A stretch of DNA of 48,845 nt from Candidatus Taylorbacteria bacterium RIFCSPHIGHO2_12_FULL_45_16. Lineage in GTDB: Bacteria > Patescibacteriota > Minisyncoccia > Phycocordibacterales > PALSA-1337. The notes under the pieces were generated by a model. The model was not told the DNA's origin. It saw only the letters and a list, made by a program, of their open reading frames with translations, and did no database searches. Shown piece by piece: positions 26,878 through 36,322 of the stretch (positions within the stretch are counted from its first letter, which is position 1; every line of letters begins with the position of its first letter). The translations under genes were made by a program, and so were the position numbers. Location: NCBI GenBank assembly GCA_001821055.1, contig MHRT01000005.1, forward strand, positions 107,533-156,377. Reading direction: 5' to 3'.

Positions 26878-28773
26878 ATGCAGTCATTCGAAATCCGTTC
26901 ACGGTTTCTGAGTTTTTTTGAAAAACGCGGACATGCCGTCATTCCGTCGGCTTCGTTGGTCACTTCTAATGAAAAGGGCGAGACTAATGCCACACTTTTT
27001 AATACCGCCGGAATGCAGCCGCTTATCCCATACTTGCTTGGAAAACCGTATTTAATTGATAATCGGGAAATAAAACGCCTTGTCAATGCGCAAAAATGCC
27101 TGCGCACAGTGGACATTGATGATGTTGGCGATAAAACCCATGCCACATTCTTTGAAATGTTGGGCAACTGGTCTCTTGGGGATTATTTCAAGTGGGAGGC
27201 CATAAAATGGAGCTATGAGTTTTTGACAAATTCCGTAGACGCGCCGGATGGCGATAAGGGTCTCGGCTTGGATCCAAAACGCCTGTATGTGACGGTTTTT
27301 GCCGGAGATTCCGATTCGGGACGAGATGATGAATCCGCGAAAATCTGGGAATCCATCGGTATACCGAAACACCGTATATATTTCAAAGATGCGGCTTCCA
27401 ACTGGTGGCCGGCTGTTAAAAACGATAAAGAAAATAATTGGACTGGGCCGACGGGTCCATGTTCCGAGATGTTCTATGATATTACCAAGGAAGGTTTGGG
27501 TGATTTGACGCAAAGACAGTTTGAACAAGCTGATAATGACCAAAAAGTAGTTGAGATTTGGAATGATGTTTTTATGGAGTTTGAGAAAAAAATGGGCAAA
27601 ATCGTCGGCAATCTTTCGAAAAAGAATGTTGATACGGGCGCGGGGTTGGAGAGATTGGCAACCGTGTTGCAGAAAACAGACAATATCTATGATACGGATC
27701 TTTTTAGTCCACTGATGGCGGTTGCTGGACCGATGGGGCGTGACGATATCAGACGACAGAGAATAATTGCCGATCATATCCGCTCGTCAATCTTCATGAT
27801 TGCTGATGGAGTAAGGCCGTCAAACACAGACAAGGGGTATATCCTTCGTCGTATTCTTCGCCGCGCCATTTTCTGCACGGAAAATAAAAAAATAAACGAA
27901 AATGAAATTTCCTCTTTCGTGGAGATAATCGCCAAGGTCATCTATAAAGGGATGTACGAAAATATTGAAAAACAAAAAGAAGAAATCGTTGAGGTTATTT
28001 TCAAGGAGTCAGAACAGTTCAGAAGAACCATAGATAAGGGTCTTAAGGAATTTGATAGGATAACTTCTTCAAGTCGCGATACCGATTGCATCTCCGGAAA
28101 AGACGCCTTCATTTTATTTTCCACCTACGGTTTTCCGATCGAAATGACAAAAGAATTGGCCAAAGAAAGAAAAATAGAAATAGACGAGAAGGGATTCGAG
28201 AACGAATTTGAAAGGCACCAAGCTCTTTCTCGCGCTGGCGCCTCACAAAAATTCAGGGGCGGTTTGGCTGACGCCGATGATCCGATGGTTGTCAGATATC
28301 ACACCGCTACGCATCTGCTTCACCAAGCTTTGCATGATGTCTTGGGTGAAAATGAAGGTAACCAAAAAGGTTCCAACATTACATCGGAACGATTGCGTTT
28401 TGATTTTACCTACGGGGCGAAGATGACCGATGAACAGAAAAAGAAGGTTGAGAACATCGTAAATGAAAAAATATCCGCGGCATTACCGGTGAACAATCTT
28501 ATTGTTCCGCGCGCGGAAGCCGAAAAGACCGGCGCCAAACATTTTTTTGGAGAAAAATATGGCGAACATGTTTCCATTTATTTTATTGGGCTGTCCTCCA
28601 ACCAGCCCTCGGTCGATGATTCCAAGAATGCCTACTCAAAAGAATTTTGCGGTGGTCCACATGTCAAAAATACCATCGAACTGGCCGGGCCGGAAGGGCG
28701 GTGGCGTTTCAAAATCCAGAAGGAAGAAGCCGTGTCGCAAGGAATACGAAGAATCAAAGCCGTTCTTGTCTAG
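26878..28773 (+). CDS. alaS: Alanyl-tRNA synthetase, short form
   Basis: FLSFFEKRGHAVIPSASLV; HTATHLLHQAL; FCGGPHVKNT; ends soon after editing domain. Confidence 0.93.
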   Translation: MQSFEIRSRFLSFFEKRGHAVIPSASLVTSNEKGETNATLFNTAGMQPLIPYLLGKPYLIDNREIKRLVNAQKCLRTVDIDDVGDKTHATFFEMLGNWSLGDYFKWEAIKWSYEFLTNSVDAPDGDKGLGLDPKRLYVTVFAGDSDSGRDDESAKIWESIGIPKHRIYFKDAASNWWPAVKNDKENNWTGPTGPCSEMFYDITKEGLGDLTQRQFEQADNDQKVVEIWNDVFMEFEKKMGKIVGNLSKKNVDTGAGLERLATVLQKTDNIYDTDLFSPLMAVAGPMGRDDIRRQRIIADHIRSSIFMIADGVRPSNTDKGYILRRILRRAIFCTENKKINENEISSFVEIIAKVIYKGMYENIEKQKEEIVEVIFKESEQFRRTIDKGLKEFDRITSSSRDTDCISGKDAFILFSTYGFPIEMTKELAKERKIEIDEKGFENEFERHQALSRAGASQKFRGGLADADDPMVVRYHTATHLLHQALHDVLGENEGNQKGSNITSERLRFDFTYGAKMTDEQKKKVENIVNEKISAALPVNNLIVPRAEAEKTGAKHFFGEKYGEHVSIYFIGLSSNQPSVDDSKNAYSKEFCGGPHVKNTIELAGPEGRWRFKIQKEEAVSQGIRRIKAVLV

Positions 28774-28830
28774 GATACCGTAACGGAAAGTCATATTATT
28801 CACAACAACTATTGTGATATACTACCAGCA

Positions 28831-29976
28831 ATGTTTTTCTCAAATCCACACGGAGAACTGATGTTGATCATAGATGTGCAGAGTTCCATCGTGCGAGGTT
28901 CGCTTGTTTATGAGAGTCCGTTGACGATCCCCTCGATCATATACACGCATAACATCTCTATTCCTTACAAATCTGGCGGTGGCAGTAGTTATCTTATTAA
29001 GATGGCCACCCGTGCTGTTGAAGAAATCACTCAGGTTGTCATGGCGAATATTCAGAAGGAATCGAATTCCGATGACTTGCCACACCATGTTTCTTCCGTG
29101 CATTATGTTCTTTCGTCACCGTGGGTGGTTTCGCAAGCAAAGACTTTATCCATGTCGTTTGAGAAGGATACGATGATTAGTCGGGCTTATATTACCGGCA
29201 TGATTTGGGAAGAACGAGCAAAAATGACCGCCAACACATCCGATGATATCCGAGTCATTGAAGAAAAGGTCTTTGATGTGCGTCTCAATGGTTATTCGGT
29301 GACATCGTGGGAAAGTAAACACACCAAAGAGCTTGGCGTTTCTTTTGTCGTCAGCATCGCCGGCGGACGGATGATAGATCGTTTTGTGGAAATTTCTCAA
29401 AGTCTCGTACGTAAAAAAGATCGTGTTAAATTTCATTCTTCGTTATTTTTGCAACACATTGGCATACAAAAGATTATTCCGGATTCATCGGATTATGTGC
29501 TGGTGCATATCCACGGAGAACTGACTGATGTCGCGATTATTCGTGCGCGTTCCTGTTCATTTTTTGGTTCATATCCATTCGGCATCCATAGTATTATCCG
29601 TGCCGTCGCGCTAGAGACGAAAACAACGGAAGATGTCGCCGAATCAACACTCAACTTGATTCTTGATGGGGATATTGACTCTAATAAGTCAAAAGAGTTT
29701 GTTTTTGTAGAAAACATGAAGCAGAGATGGGTAGATGAATTTAAGAAATTGCTCAAAACAAGTTCGACACCCGAAGCGGCTTTGGATCGAGTTATCATAT
29801 CGGCGCGATCACATGAAGATTTTTTTGTGAAAAGCCTCCAGTTGGCGTATCCTCAAGCTTCGCCAGAACTGTTGGTTATAGAAAATATTTTACCGAATGT
29901 CTCGTACGAAATTAACGCAGAGCGTATCCTCTTGACGGGCGTATATGTTACGGCTATTCACAGTTTATTGAAATAA
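28831..29976 (+). CDS. FtsA/PilM-like actin-fold protein
   Basis: LIIDVQSSIVRGSLVYE; YVLVHIHGELTDVAIIRARSCSFFGSYPFG; ERILLTG. Confidence 0.55.
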   Translation: MFFSNPHGELMLIIDVQSSIVRGSLVYESPLTIPSIIYTHNISIPYKSGGGSSYLIKMATRAVEEITQVVMANIQKESNSDDLPHHVSSVHYVLSSPWVVSQAKTLSMSFEKDTMISRAYITGMIWEERAKMTANTSDDIRVIEEKVFDVRLNGYSVTSWESKHTKELGVSFVVSIAGGRMIDRFVEISQSLVRKKDRVKFHSSLFLQHIGIQKIIPDSSDYVLVHIHGELTDVAIIRARSCSFFGSYPFGIHSIIRAVALETKTTEDVAESTLNLILDGDIDSNKSKEFVFVENMKQRWVDEFKKLLKTSSTPEAALDRVIISARSHEDFFVKSLQLAYPQASPELLVIENILPNVSYEINAERILLTGVYVTAIHSLLK

Positions 29977-30003
29977 AGAAATTGTGGTATAATTTTTCCA
30001 TAT

Positions 30004-31419
30004 ATGCCCAGACGTGTTCAAGATATTATCCCGAACTCCAACCGTTCAATACGAAACATCCCTTTGGAACGCTCGTCTATCATCGTGCCGTTGCAACCCC
30101 CCAAGAAAAAACTTGGTAGCTCTATTTTAGCGCAGATGCGTCAGCCCGAAGAAAAGACCAATGAACATGAATTAGAGCCAAGAAACGATACTCGCAAAAA
30201 AACAAATTTTCCGGAGATGAAGATGCCGATTATGCCACCGCGAAAGATGCGAAAGTCTGGGGCAAAGAAATGGCTTTTTCTCCTTATGAGTATCGTTGTC
30301 ATTATCGCGATAGCCGGATATATTGCCTCCGTTTATTTTTCCCGCGCCTCTTTTGTCATAGTTCCGAAGACCGTTCCATTTTCCGTGAACAGCACCTATA
30401 TTTCACAAAGTACACAAGGTAAAGGTGTTCTTATGTACGAATTGGCGTCCATCAAAGGGGATTCTGCTGTGACTGTTCCCGCGACCGATGGGCCGAAAAT
30501 ATCCACATCCGCGAAAGGAAAAATTACTATCTACAATAATTTCAGCGTCCAGTCGCAACGCCTTATCGCCGGCACAAGATTTGCCGATGACAAAGGACGC
30601 GTGTATCGGCTTTCAAGTTCAGTTGTCGTCCCCGGATACAACAAAGTCGGATCAACCATTACGCCAGGCACCCTCTCAGCGTCAGTGGTCGCCGATCAAG
30701 CCGGAGAATCCTATAACATAACCAAGATTGACCCTATAAGCGATTTTAAAATAGTAGCCTACAAAGGTAATCCAAAATACGAAAGCATATATGGACGTCT
30801 GGCCACCGATATAACCGGCGGGTTCATGGGCACGAAAAAAACAATCAATCCCGCCGTACTAGCTTCAACTACTGCCACTCTCCAATCAAAGATAGTCTCT
30901 GATTTGCTGGCCAAACTGAAGACAAGCGTGCCGGATGGATATATCATGTACCCAAATGCTTATGTGCCAATATTTTCCGCTCCAGTGATTGGTGGCACCG
31001 ATCCAAGATCAGCGACAGTCACTCTCCAAGGAACCGTCTATGGAATATTGTTCGAACGCTCTGGGCTTGTGGCACGCGTCGCTGGCGAGCAGTCAGTCGC
31101 TATATTTGATGATTTCTCATATGAAACTCCTGGTTTGGATTCTCTCGATTTTAGCATAGCCAATATCAAAGATTTTTCTCCTGAAAAGAAAAACACTTTG
31201 ATTATAAAACTCAAAGGAGATGCTATGCTCGTCGGTACGATACCTATAAATTCTCTCAAAACAAAACTTGCCGGGCTCTCTCTAGCAGAGACAAGCTCAG
31301 TATTGCGGTCCTTCAAGTCAGTTATAGAAATAGAAAAAAGTTCCGGCTATGTAACGCCGCCATGGTCTAAAGTTCCAAGCAATCCGGACAGGATAACAAT
31401 AGAAGTATTGACGAAATAG
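30004..31419 (+). CDS. Single-TM envelope protein, baseplate-J-like extracellular region
   Basis: Basic N-term, TM WLFLLMSIVVIIAIAGYIA, VVADQAGESYNI motif. Confidence 0.55.
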   Translation: MPRRVQDIIPNSNRSIRNIPLERSSIIVPLQPPKKKLGSSILAQMRQPEEKTNEHELEPRNDTRKKTNFPEMKMPIMPPRKMRKSGAKKWLFLLMSIVVIIAIAGYIASVYFSRASFVIVPKTVPFSVNSTYISQSTQGKGVLMYELASIKGDSAVTVPATDGPKISTSAKGKITIYNNFSVQSQRLIAGTRFADDKGRVYRLSSSVVVPGYNKVGSTITPGTLSASVVADQAGESYNITKIDPISDFKIVAYKGNPKYESIYGRLATDITGGFMGTKKTINPAVLASTTATLQSKIVSDLLAKLKTSVPDGYIMYPNAYVPIFSAPVIGGTDPRSATVTLQGTVYGILFERSGLVARVAGEQSVAIFDDFSYETPGLDSLDFSIANIKDFSPEKKNTLIIKLKGDAMLVGTIPINSLKTKLAGLSLAETSSVLRSFKSVIEIEKSSGYVTPPWSKVPSNPDRITIEVLTK

Positions 31420-31460
31420 CATGATATCTGCTAGTATGTGACCTACGCGCCTAATACCAG

Positions 31461-31694
31461 ATGGAACCTGCGCTACAACCAAAAAATGGCTCGAGGAATA
31501 CCGTTAGCGGTATTGTTGTTGAAGCATTGCCTAATACGTTGTTTAAAGTCGAACTTCAAGAAACCAAGGAAGTCATTCTTGCGTATCTGGCGGGTAAAAT
31601 GAGGATGAATCGTATACGGGTCCTCATTGGAGACAAAGTGGATTTGGAACTTGATCCATATGGTGGTCGTGCTCGTATCACGCGACGTTCATAA
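31461..31694 (+). CDS. infA: Translation initiation factor IF-1
   Basis: [17 protein letters not shown]...[26 protein letters not shown]. Confidence 0.95.
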   Translation: MEPALQPKNGSRNTVSGIVVEALPNTLFKVELQETKEVILAYLAGKMRMNRIRVLIGDKVDLELDPYGGRARITRRS

Positions 31695-31698
31695 AATT

Positions 31699-31815
31699 AT
31701 GAGAGTAAAAGCATCAGTCAAACGTATCTGTCCAAAGTGCACTGTCGTCCGCCGATGGGGATATGTCTATGTGGTGTGCAAATCAAACCCCCGGCACAAA
31801 CAGAGACAAGGGTAA
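31699..31815 (+). CDS. rpmJ: Ribosomal protein bL36
   Basis: [38 protein letters not shown]. Confidence 0.96.
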   Translation: MRVKASVKRICPKCTVVRRWGYVYVVCKSNPRHKQRQG

Positions 31816-31832
31816 GAAAATTACAAGACGCA

Positions 31833-31897
31833 GGATTCAAGATTCAGGAATAAATACGAAGCACAGAAACATATTCTTGAATCGTGAATCTTGAATC
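31833..31897. repeat. Intergenic inverted repeat (GGATTCAAGATTCAGGAATA / TATTCTTGAATCGTGAATCTTGAATC)
   Basis: Arms are reverse complementary apart from a ~7-nt indel. Confidence 0.75.
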
Positions 31898-31929
31898 AGA
31901 TAAGATTAAACCACCAAAACACCAATCAT

Positions 31930-32310
31930 ATGCGTATCCTCGGTATTACAGTTCCGGAAAATAAGCGACTTGAATTCGCCTTGACTGCCATATACGGTAT
32001 AGGACGTTCTCGTGCCATCCAGATTTTGAAAACCGCGAAGGTTGACGCCAGTCTCCGTTCAAACGTTCTGACGGTCGAACAGGAAAATCAGATACGCAAG
32101 ATTATTGAGAGTTTCAAAATCGAAGGCGATCTCAGACGAGAGGTTGCGGGCAATGTCAAACGCTTGAAAGACATCAAATCATATCGTGGCAGCCGACACG
32201 CCCGTCATCTTCCGGCGCGCGGTCAAAGGACAAAAACAAATTCCCGGACTGTTCGAGGCAATGTCAGAAAGACCATGGGGTCCGGTAAACGCAAAGAAGA
32301 GAAGAAATAA
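31930..32310 (+). CDS. rpsM: Ribosomal protein uS13
   Basis: MRILGITVPENKRLEFALTAIYGIGRSRA; RGQRTKTNSRT. Confidence 0.97.
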   Translation: MRILGITVPENKRLEFALTAIYGIGRSRAIQILKTAKVDASLRSNVLTVEQENQIRKIIESFKIEGDLRREVAGNVKRLKDIKSYRGSRHARHLPARGQRTKTNSRTVRGNVRKTMGSGKRKEEKK

Positions 32311-32336
32311 AAACAATGTAACCATTTCATATCATC

Positions 32337-32765
32337 ATGGGTAAAAAAAGAATCGTCACAACCGCCGGGACCGAATCAACTGATGCAAAAAAAGCACCTG
32401 TTGTTTCGGCAAAAAAACGCGTCGAATCCGGCATACTGCATGTCCAATCCACTTACAACAACACCAAGGTAATGCTCACTGATATCAAAGGTAATGCTCT
32501 TTTGTGGGGTTCGAGTGGCGGCGCGGGATTTCGCGGAGCGAAAAAAGGCACGCCGTTCGCGGCGGCCAAGGTTGGTGAAATATTGGCCCTGAAAGCCATT
32601 GGCATTGGCCTAAAAGAGGTCGCCGTGATAGTCAAAGGTGTTGGTTCAGGTCGTGAATCGGCGATTCGTGGATTTATCAGTAAAGGCATTATCATCACTT
32701 CCATTAAAGATAAGACCCCGATTCCATTCAATGGTCCTCAACCGAAAAAGCCTCGTCGTGTTTGA
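32337..32765 (+). CDS. rpsK: Ribosomal protein uS11
   Basis: GILHVQSTYNNTKVMLTDIKGNALLWGSSGGAGFRGAKKGTPFAA. Confidence 0.97.
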   Translation: MGKKRIVTTAGTESTDAKKAPVVSAKKRVESGILHVQSTYNNTKVMLTDIKGNALLWGSSGGAGFRGAKKGTPFAAAKVGEILALKAIGIGLKEVAVIVKGVGSGRESAIRGFISKGIIITSIKDKTPIPFNGPQPKKPRRV

Positions 32766-32789
32766 TTATTAATTTTTTTCAATATCATC

Positions 32790-33395
32790 ATGTTAATTGG
32801 TCCACGATATAAAAAAGCTCGCTATCTCGGTGCCGCCGTTTTTCGTAAGACACAAACGCCAAAGTATTCCTTGCGTGTGCAAACAAAGGCCAAGAACACC
32901 AAACGCCGCGGCGCGAAAAGCGAATACGGTCGTCAACTCTTGGAAAAACAAAAGGCCCGCTACAGTTACGGTATTTCCGGCGGCCAATTTACCAACTATG
33001 TCAAATCCGCACTCAAGACTACTGGAGACAACGCCAAAAATCTTCTCCGTATTCTCGAAGGCAGACTTGACAATGTAGTTCTGCGCGCCGGTTTCGCGTT
33101 GAGTCGTGCGTCCGCCCGTCAGATGGTCAACCATGGTCACATTATGGTCAACGACAAAATAGTCAACATTCCTTCATATCAGGTGCGCATCGGTGATACT
33201 TTGACCATTCGTGAAGGGAGTAAAAAGAAAGCGATTTTCAGCAAGTTGGATGATGAGCTAAAAAATATCAAAGCTCCGGCGTGGATCTCGGTCAACACGG
33301 AAAAAAAAGAGATAAGGGTCGAAGGTGAGCCGGTGACGGACATGTCTGAATTGCTCTTTGATGTGCGCGCCGTGCTTGAGTTTTATACTCGCTAG
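32790..33395 (+). CDS. rpsD: Ribosomal protein uS4
   Basis: LLRILEGRLDNVVLRAGFALSRASARQMVNHGHIMVND. Confidence 0.97.
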   Translation: MLIGPRYKKARYLGAAVFRKTQTPKYSLRVQTKAKNTKRRGAKSEYGRQLLEKQKARYSYGISGGQFTNYVKSALKTTGDNAKNLLRILEGRLDNVVLRAGFALSRASARQMVNHGHIMVNDKIVNIPSYQVRIGDTLTIREGSKKKAIFSKLDDELKNIKAPAWISVNTEKKEIRVEGEPVTDMSELLFDVRAVLEFYTR

Positions 33396-33445
33396 ACAAA
33401 TATTATTTTTTAATATATAATTAACCACCAATATTTATAAATATC

Positions 33446-34417
33446 ATGACACACGATCTTATTCTTCCTTCAAAGCCAAGAATCATCAATGAGCACGGTA
33501 CCAGCGGTACCTATGAGATTGACGGTCTTTACCCTGGTTACGGACACACATTGGGCAACTCGCTCCGTCGCATCATCCTCTCATCGCTTCCTGGTGCGGC
33601 CGTTACCAAGGTCAAAATCAAGAATGTCGAGCATGAATTTTCGGCAATAGACGGTATAAAGGAAGACGTCATCACTATTTTACTTGCATTAAAAAAACTC
33701 CGAGTTCGCATTAGCGGCGACGAGGCGGTCAATCTTACTATCAAAGTCAAGGGTGCAAAGGAAGTCACCGCCAAAGATATTGATGTTCCAGGACAGGTTG
33801 AGATTCTTAATCCGGAACTTCATATCGCTTCGCTGACCGAAAAATCATCGGAACTTGATGTGGAAATCATGGTGGAAAAAGGCCTTGGTTATGTTTCGAA
33901 GGAAATCATCCAAAAAGAACGCGTGGAAATTGGCGCCATCACCCTTGATGCCGCATTCACTCCTATTCGTAAAGCTAATTATGAAGTTGAGAATATGCGC
34001 GTCGGCGATCGCACGGATTTCAATCGTCTTCGTGTGACGATTGAAACCGATGGTACGATTTCTCCTCGTGAAGCGTTGGAAAAATCCATCGCCATAATGA
34101 TTCACCAACTCAAAGCCATTGTCGGTTTCACCGAGAAAGACACGGAAGTTGATATGGTTGAATCTGTCGATAAAAAAACGGAATCTCCTGAAGGATCGCT
34201 CAAGGACATTAATTCTGATCTGTTGAAGACTCGCGTCGACGCACTTGGTTTTTCTGTTCGCACTGCCAAAGCGCTTTCTAACAGCAATGTCCGTACACTG
34301 GGCGGCTTGGCACGCAAAAAAGAGTCGGATATTATGGACATTGACGGGCTAGGCGCCAAAGGTATGCAAGAGATCAAAAAATTATTGGCTCAGCACGGCA
34401 TAACGCTAAAGCAATAA
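33446..34417 (+). CDS. rpoA: RNA polymerase alpha subunit
   Basis: YPGYGHTLGNSLRRIILSSLPGAAV; alpha-CTD HhH. Confidence 0.97.
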   Translation: MTHDLILPSKPRIINEHGTSGTYEIDGLYPGYGHTLGNSLRRIILSSLPGAAVTKVKIKNVEHEFSAIDGIKEDVITILLALKKLRVRISGDEAVNLTIKVKGAKEVTAKDIDVPGQVEILNPELHIASLTEKSSELDVEIMVEKGLGYVSKEIIQKERVEIGAITLDAAFTPIRKANYEVENMRVGDRTDFNRLRVTIETDGTISPREALEKSIAIMIHQLKAIVGFTEKDTEVDMVESVDKKTESPEGSLKDINSDLLKTRVDALGFSVRTAKALSNSNVRTLGGLARKKESDIMDIDGLGAKGMQEIKKLLAQHGITLKQ

Positions 34418-34429
34418 TCTGTTATTTTT

Positions 34430-34780
34430 ATGAGACATCATTCAAACAAGAGAAAATTCGGCAGAGAAAAGAATCAGAGAAACGCTTTGATGTCTTCGTT
34501 GGCGCGAAACTTGATTCGTGACAACCGGATAAAAACCACGACTATGAAAGCTAAAGAGCTCCGCCCGATGGTCGAGAAACTTATCACCAAAGCTAAGATT
34601 GCGACTATCGTCTCGCGCCGCCTGATTATCTCACGGATCCACGCTGTTGCCGAAACCAAAAAACTCATTGAAACAATTGCGCCAAGATATGTGAACCGCA
34701 AAGGTGGTTATACCCGTATCATCCGTCTGCCAAATCGCGATTTGGATGGCAGTCCGATGTCATTAATTGAATTTGTATAA
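34430..34780 (+). CDS. rplQ: Ribosomal protein bL17
   Basis: MRHHSNKRKFGREKNQRNALMSSLARNLI. Confidence 0.97.
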   Translation: MRHHSNKRKFGREKNQRNALMSSLARNLIRDNRIKTTTMKAKELRPMVEKLITKAKIATIVSRRLIISRIHAVAETKKLIETIAPRYVNRKGGYTRIIRLPNRDLDGSPMSLIEFV

Positions 34781-34810
34781 AAATAACACCAGTTCACGAG
34801 TGTCACAATC

Positions 34811-35155
34811 ATGAAACACACCATCGACGCACAAGGTAAAAAGATAGGACGCATTGCTAGTCAAGCGGCGGTTATTCTTTTAGGAAAACATTCGCCCGCG
34901 TTTGCTAAAAATAAAGTGTCAATTGATACGGTCGAAATTGTCAACGCTTCAAAAGTTGATCTTACTTTAAAAAAGAAAATCAATGATATTTTTGTGACAT
35001 ACACTGGTTTTCGTGGCGGTTTGAAAAATGAATCTTTAGGAGAGCTGATCGCGCGCCGAGGCATGACGGAAGTATTCCGTCGAGCCGTCACCCGCATGTT
35101 GCCCAACAACCGTCTGCGCGATGAAAGGATTAAGAATCTGACCATAAAAGAATGA
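34811..35155 (+). CDS. rplM: Ribosomal protein uL13
   Basis: DAQGKKIGRIASQAAVILLGK; VTRMLPNNRL. Confidence 0.95.
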   Translation: MKHTIDAQGKKIGRIASQAAVILLGKHSPAFAKNKVSIDTVEIVNASKVDLTLKKKINDIFVTYTGFRGGLKNESLGELIARRGMTEVFRRAVTRMLPNNRLRDERIKNLTIKE

Positions 35156-35167
35156 ATATAAAATAAG

Positions 35168-35578
35168 ATGACGACCAAACCAACAATTCACAAATACTTT
35201 GAAGCTGTCGGTCGCAGGAAAACTGCCATTGCTCGCGTGCGTCTTTTTCCTGCTACAAAAACTGGATTCGAGATCAACGGCAAGTCATTGGAGATATATT
35301 TTCCAGTCAAAGAAATGCAAATGAATGTTACCGATCCTTTCACCAATGGTAAGGCCGCAGAGAAATTCCATGTGACTGCTAAGCTCACAGGTGGAGGCAT
35401 TTCAGCTCAATCAGAAGCACTCCGTCACGGTATCTCCCGCGCTTTACTTGTTTATGATATAGAGCTCCGTGGCAAACTCAAAAAGCTTGGTTACTTGAAA
35501 CGTGACCCTCGTGCCAAAGAGCGCCGCAAGTTTGGTTTCAAAAAAGCCCGTAAGTCTCCACAGTGGAGTAAGAGATAA
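35168..35578 (+). CDS. rpsI: Ribosomal protein uS9
   Basis: AVGRRKTAIARVRL; RDPRAKERRKFGFKKARKSPQWSKR. Confidence 0.97.
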   Translation: MTTKPTIHKYFEAVGRRKTAIARVRLFPATKTGFEINGKSLEIYFPVKEMQMNVTDPFTNGKAAEKFHVTAKLTGGGISAQSEALRHGISRALLVYDIELRGKLKKLGYLKRDPRAKERRKFGFKKARKSPQWSKR

Positions 35579-35596
35579 CTTACCGCCGCAGTGGTC
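35558..35596 (+). repeat. attL
   Basis: CCACAGTGGAGTAAGAGATAACTTACCGCCGCAGTGGTC. Confidence 0.92.
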
Positions 35597-35633
35597 TAAA
35601 CGATAAACGAGCCTTCTTTATGAAAAGATTAAG

Positions 35634-35656
35634 ACGCCCAGAGATGGGCGTTTTAA
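35634..35656 (+). terminator. Terminator at left end of element
   Basis: ACGCCCA-GAGA-TGGGCGT-TTTAATTTT. Confidence 0.85.
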
Positions 35657-35666
35657 TTTTATCTAC

Positions 35667-35828
35667 ATGGATAAATACCCTAGGTTAAATTCAGTTGTTG
35701 TCCTCGAACATGGTCAAGATATCGTGCGTGTTTATAACGCTCTTGTAATGGCTGTCGAAGCCGGAGAGGGCAAGGAAAGAGATCACTACCAGTCTATTAT
35801 TGAGCGTCTATTTTTAGAATCTCCATGA
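35667..35828 (+). CDS. 53-aa small element protein
   Basis: MDKYPRLNSVVVLEHGQDIVRVYNALVMAVEAGEGKERDHYQSIIERLFLESP; overlaps next start. Confidence 0.5.
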   Translation: MDKYPRLNSVVVLEHGQDIVRVYNALVMAVEAGEGKERDHYQSIIERLFLESP

Positions 35829-35968
35829 AAAACATATTCCACATTTTTGGAGGAAAGAGGAGGTCACGTCACATTAAAAGTAAGATGAAGTACTTTTCGG
35901 GTAGAGGGTATAAACCGCGTGCGGCTCTGCAATTACAAAAAATGTACCCGTCGGCTCGAATTAAATAA
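35825..35968 (+). CDS. 47-aa very basic element protein
   Basis: MKNIFHIFGGKRRSRHIKSKMKYFSGRGYKPRAALQLQKMYPSARIK. Confidence 0.5.
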   Translation: MKNIFHIFGGKRRSRHIKSKMKYFSGRGYKPRAALQLQKMYPSARIK

Positions 35969-35977
35969 ATAATCACC

Positions 35978-36121
35978 ATGAGAATCATTAAAAACGATCA
36001 TCTTATAGAAATGGCTTGGTCAAAAATAGCAGAGGGATTGGCACGTAGAGATTTTCTTGTCGTACAGAAGAATTTTTACTGGCTACGTAGGTTACTTAAA
36101 GAGGCAGAAATTAAATTCTGA
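35978..36121 (+). CDS. 47-aa element protein
   Basis: MRIIKNDHLIEMAWSKIAEGLARRDFLVVQKNFYWLRRLLKEAEIKF; TGATG overlap with next ORF. Confidence 0.5.
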   Translation: MRIIKNDHLIEMAWSKIAEGLARRDFLVVQKNFYWLRRLLKEAEIKF

Positions 36122-36321
36122 TGATTACCCAATGGCATTGCGACATAGAAGCTTCTTCGTCTGACTGCTATGTAACGGCCAGCACTACGATCAGCTCAAC
36201 TTCAAGCCCGATCTATTCACAGGATGCAGGGAACATCAGTTTTGGTCTTGCGGTTCAGATTGTCCTCATGGGATTGATAGCTTGTGGTCTGGTCTTTAAT
36301 GTTTTCTTTAAGCGTAAATAA
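36121..36321 (+). CDS. Small membrane/coat-like protein (66 aa)
   Basis: Ser/Thr-rich N-term, TM, C-terminal FFKRK. Confidence 0.6.
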   Translation: MITQWHCDIEASSSDCYVTASTTISSTSSPIYSQDAGNISFGLAVQIVLMGLIACGLVFNVFFKRK

Positions 36322-36322
36322 C

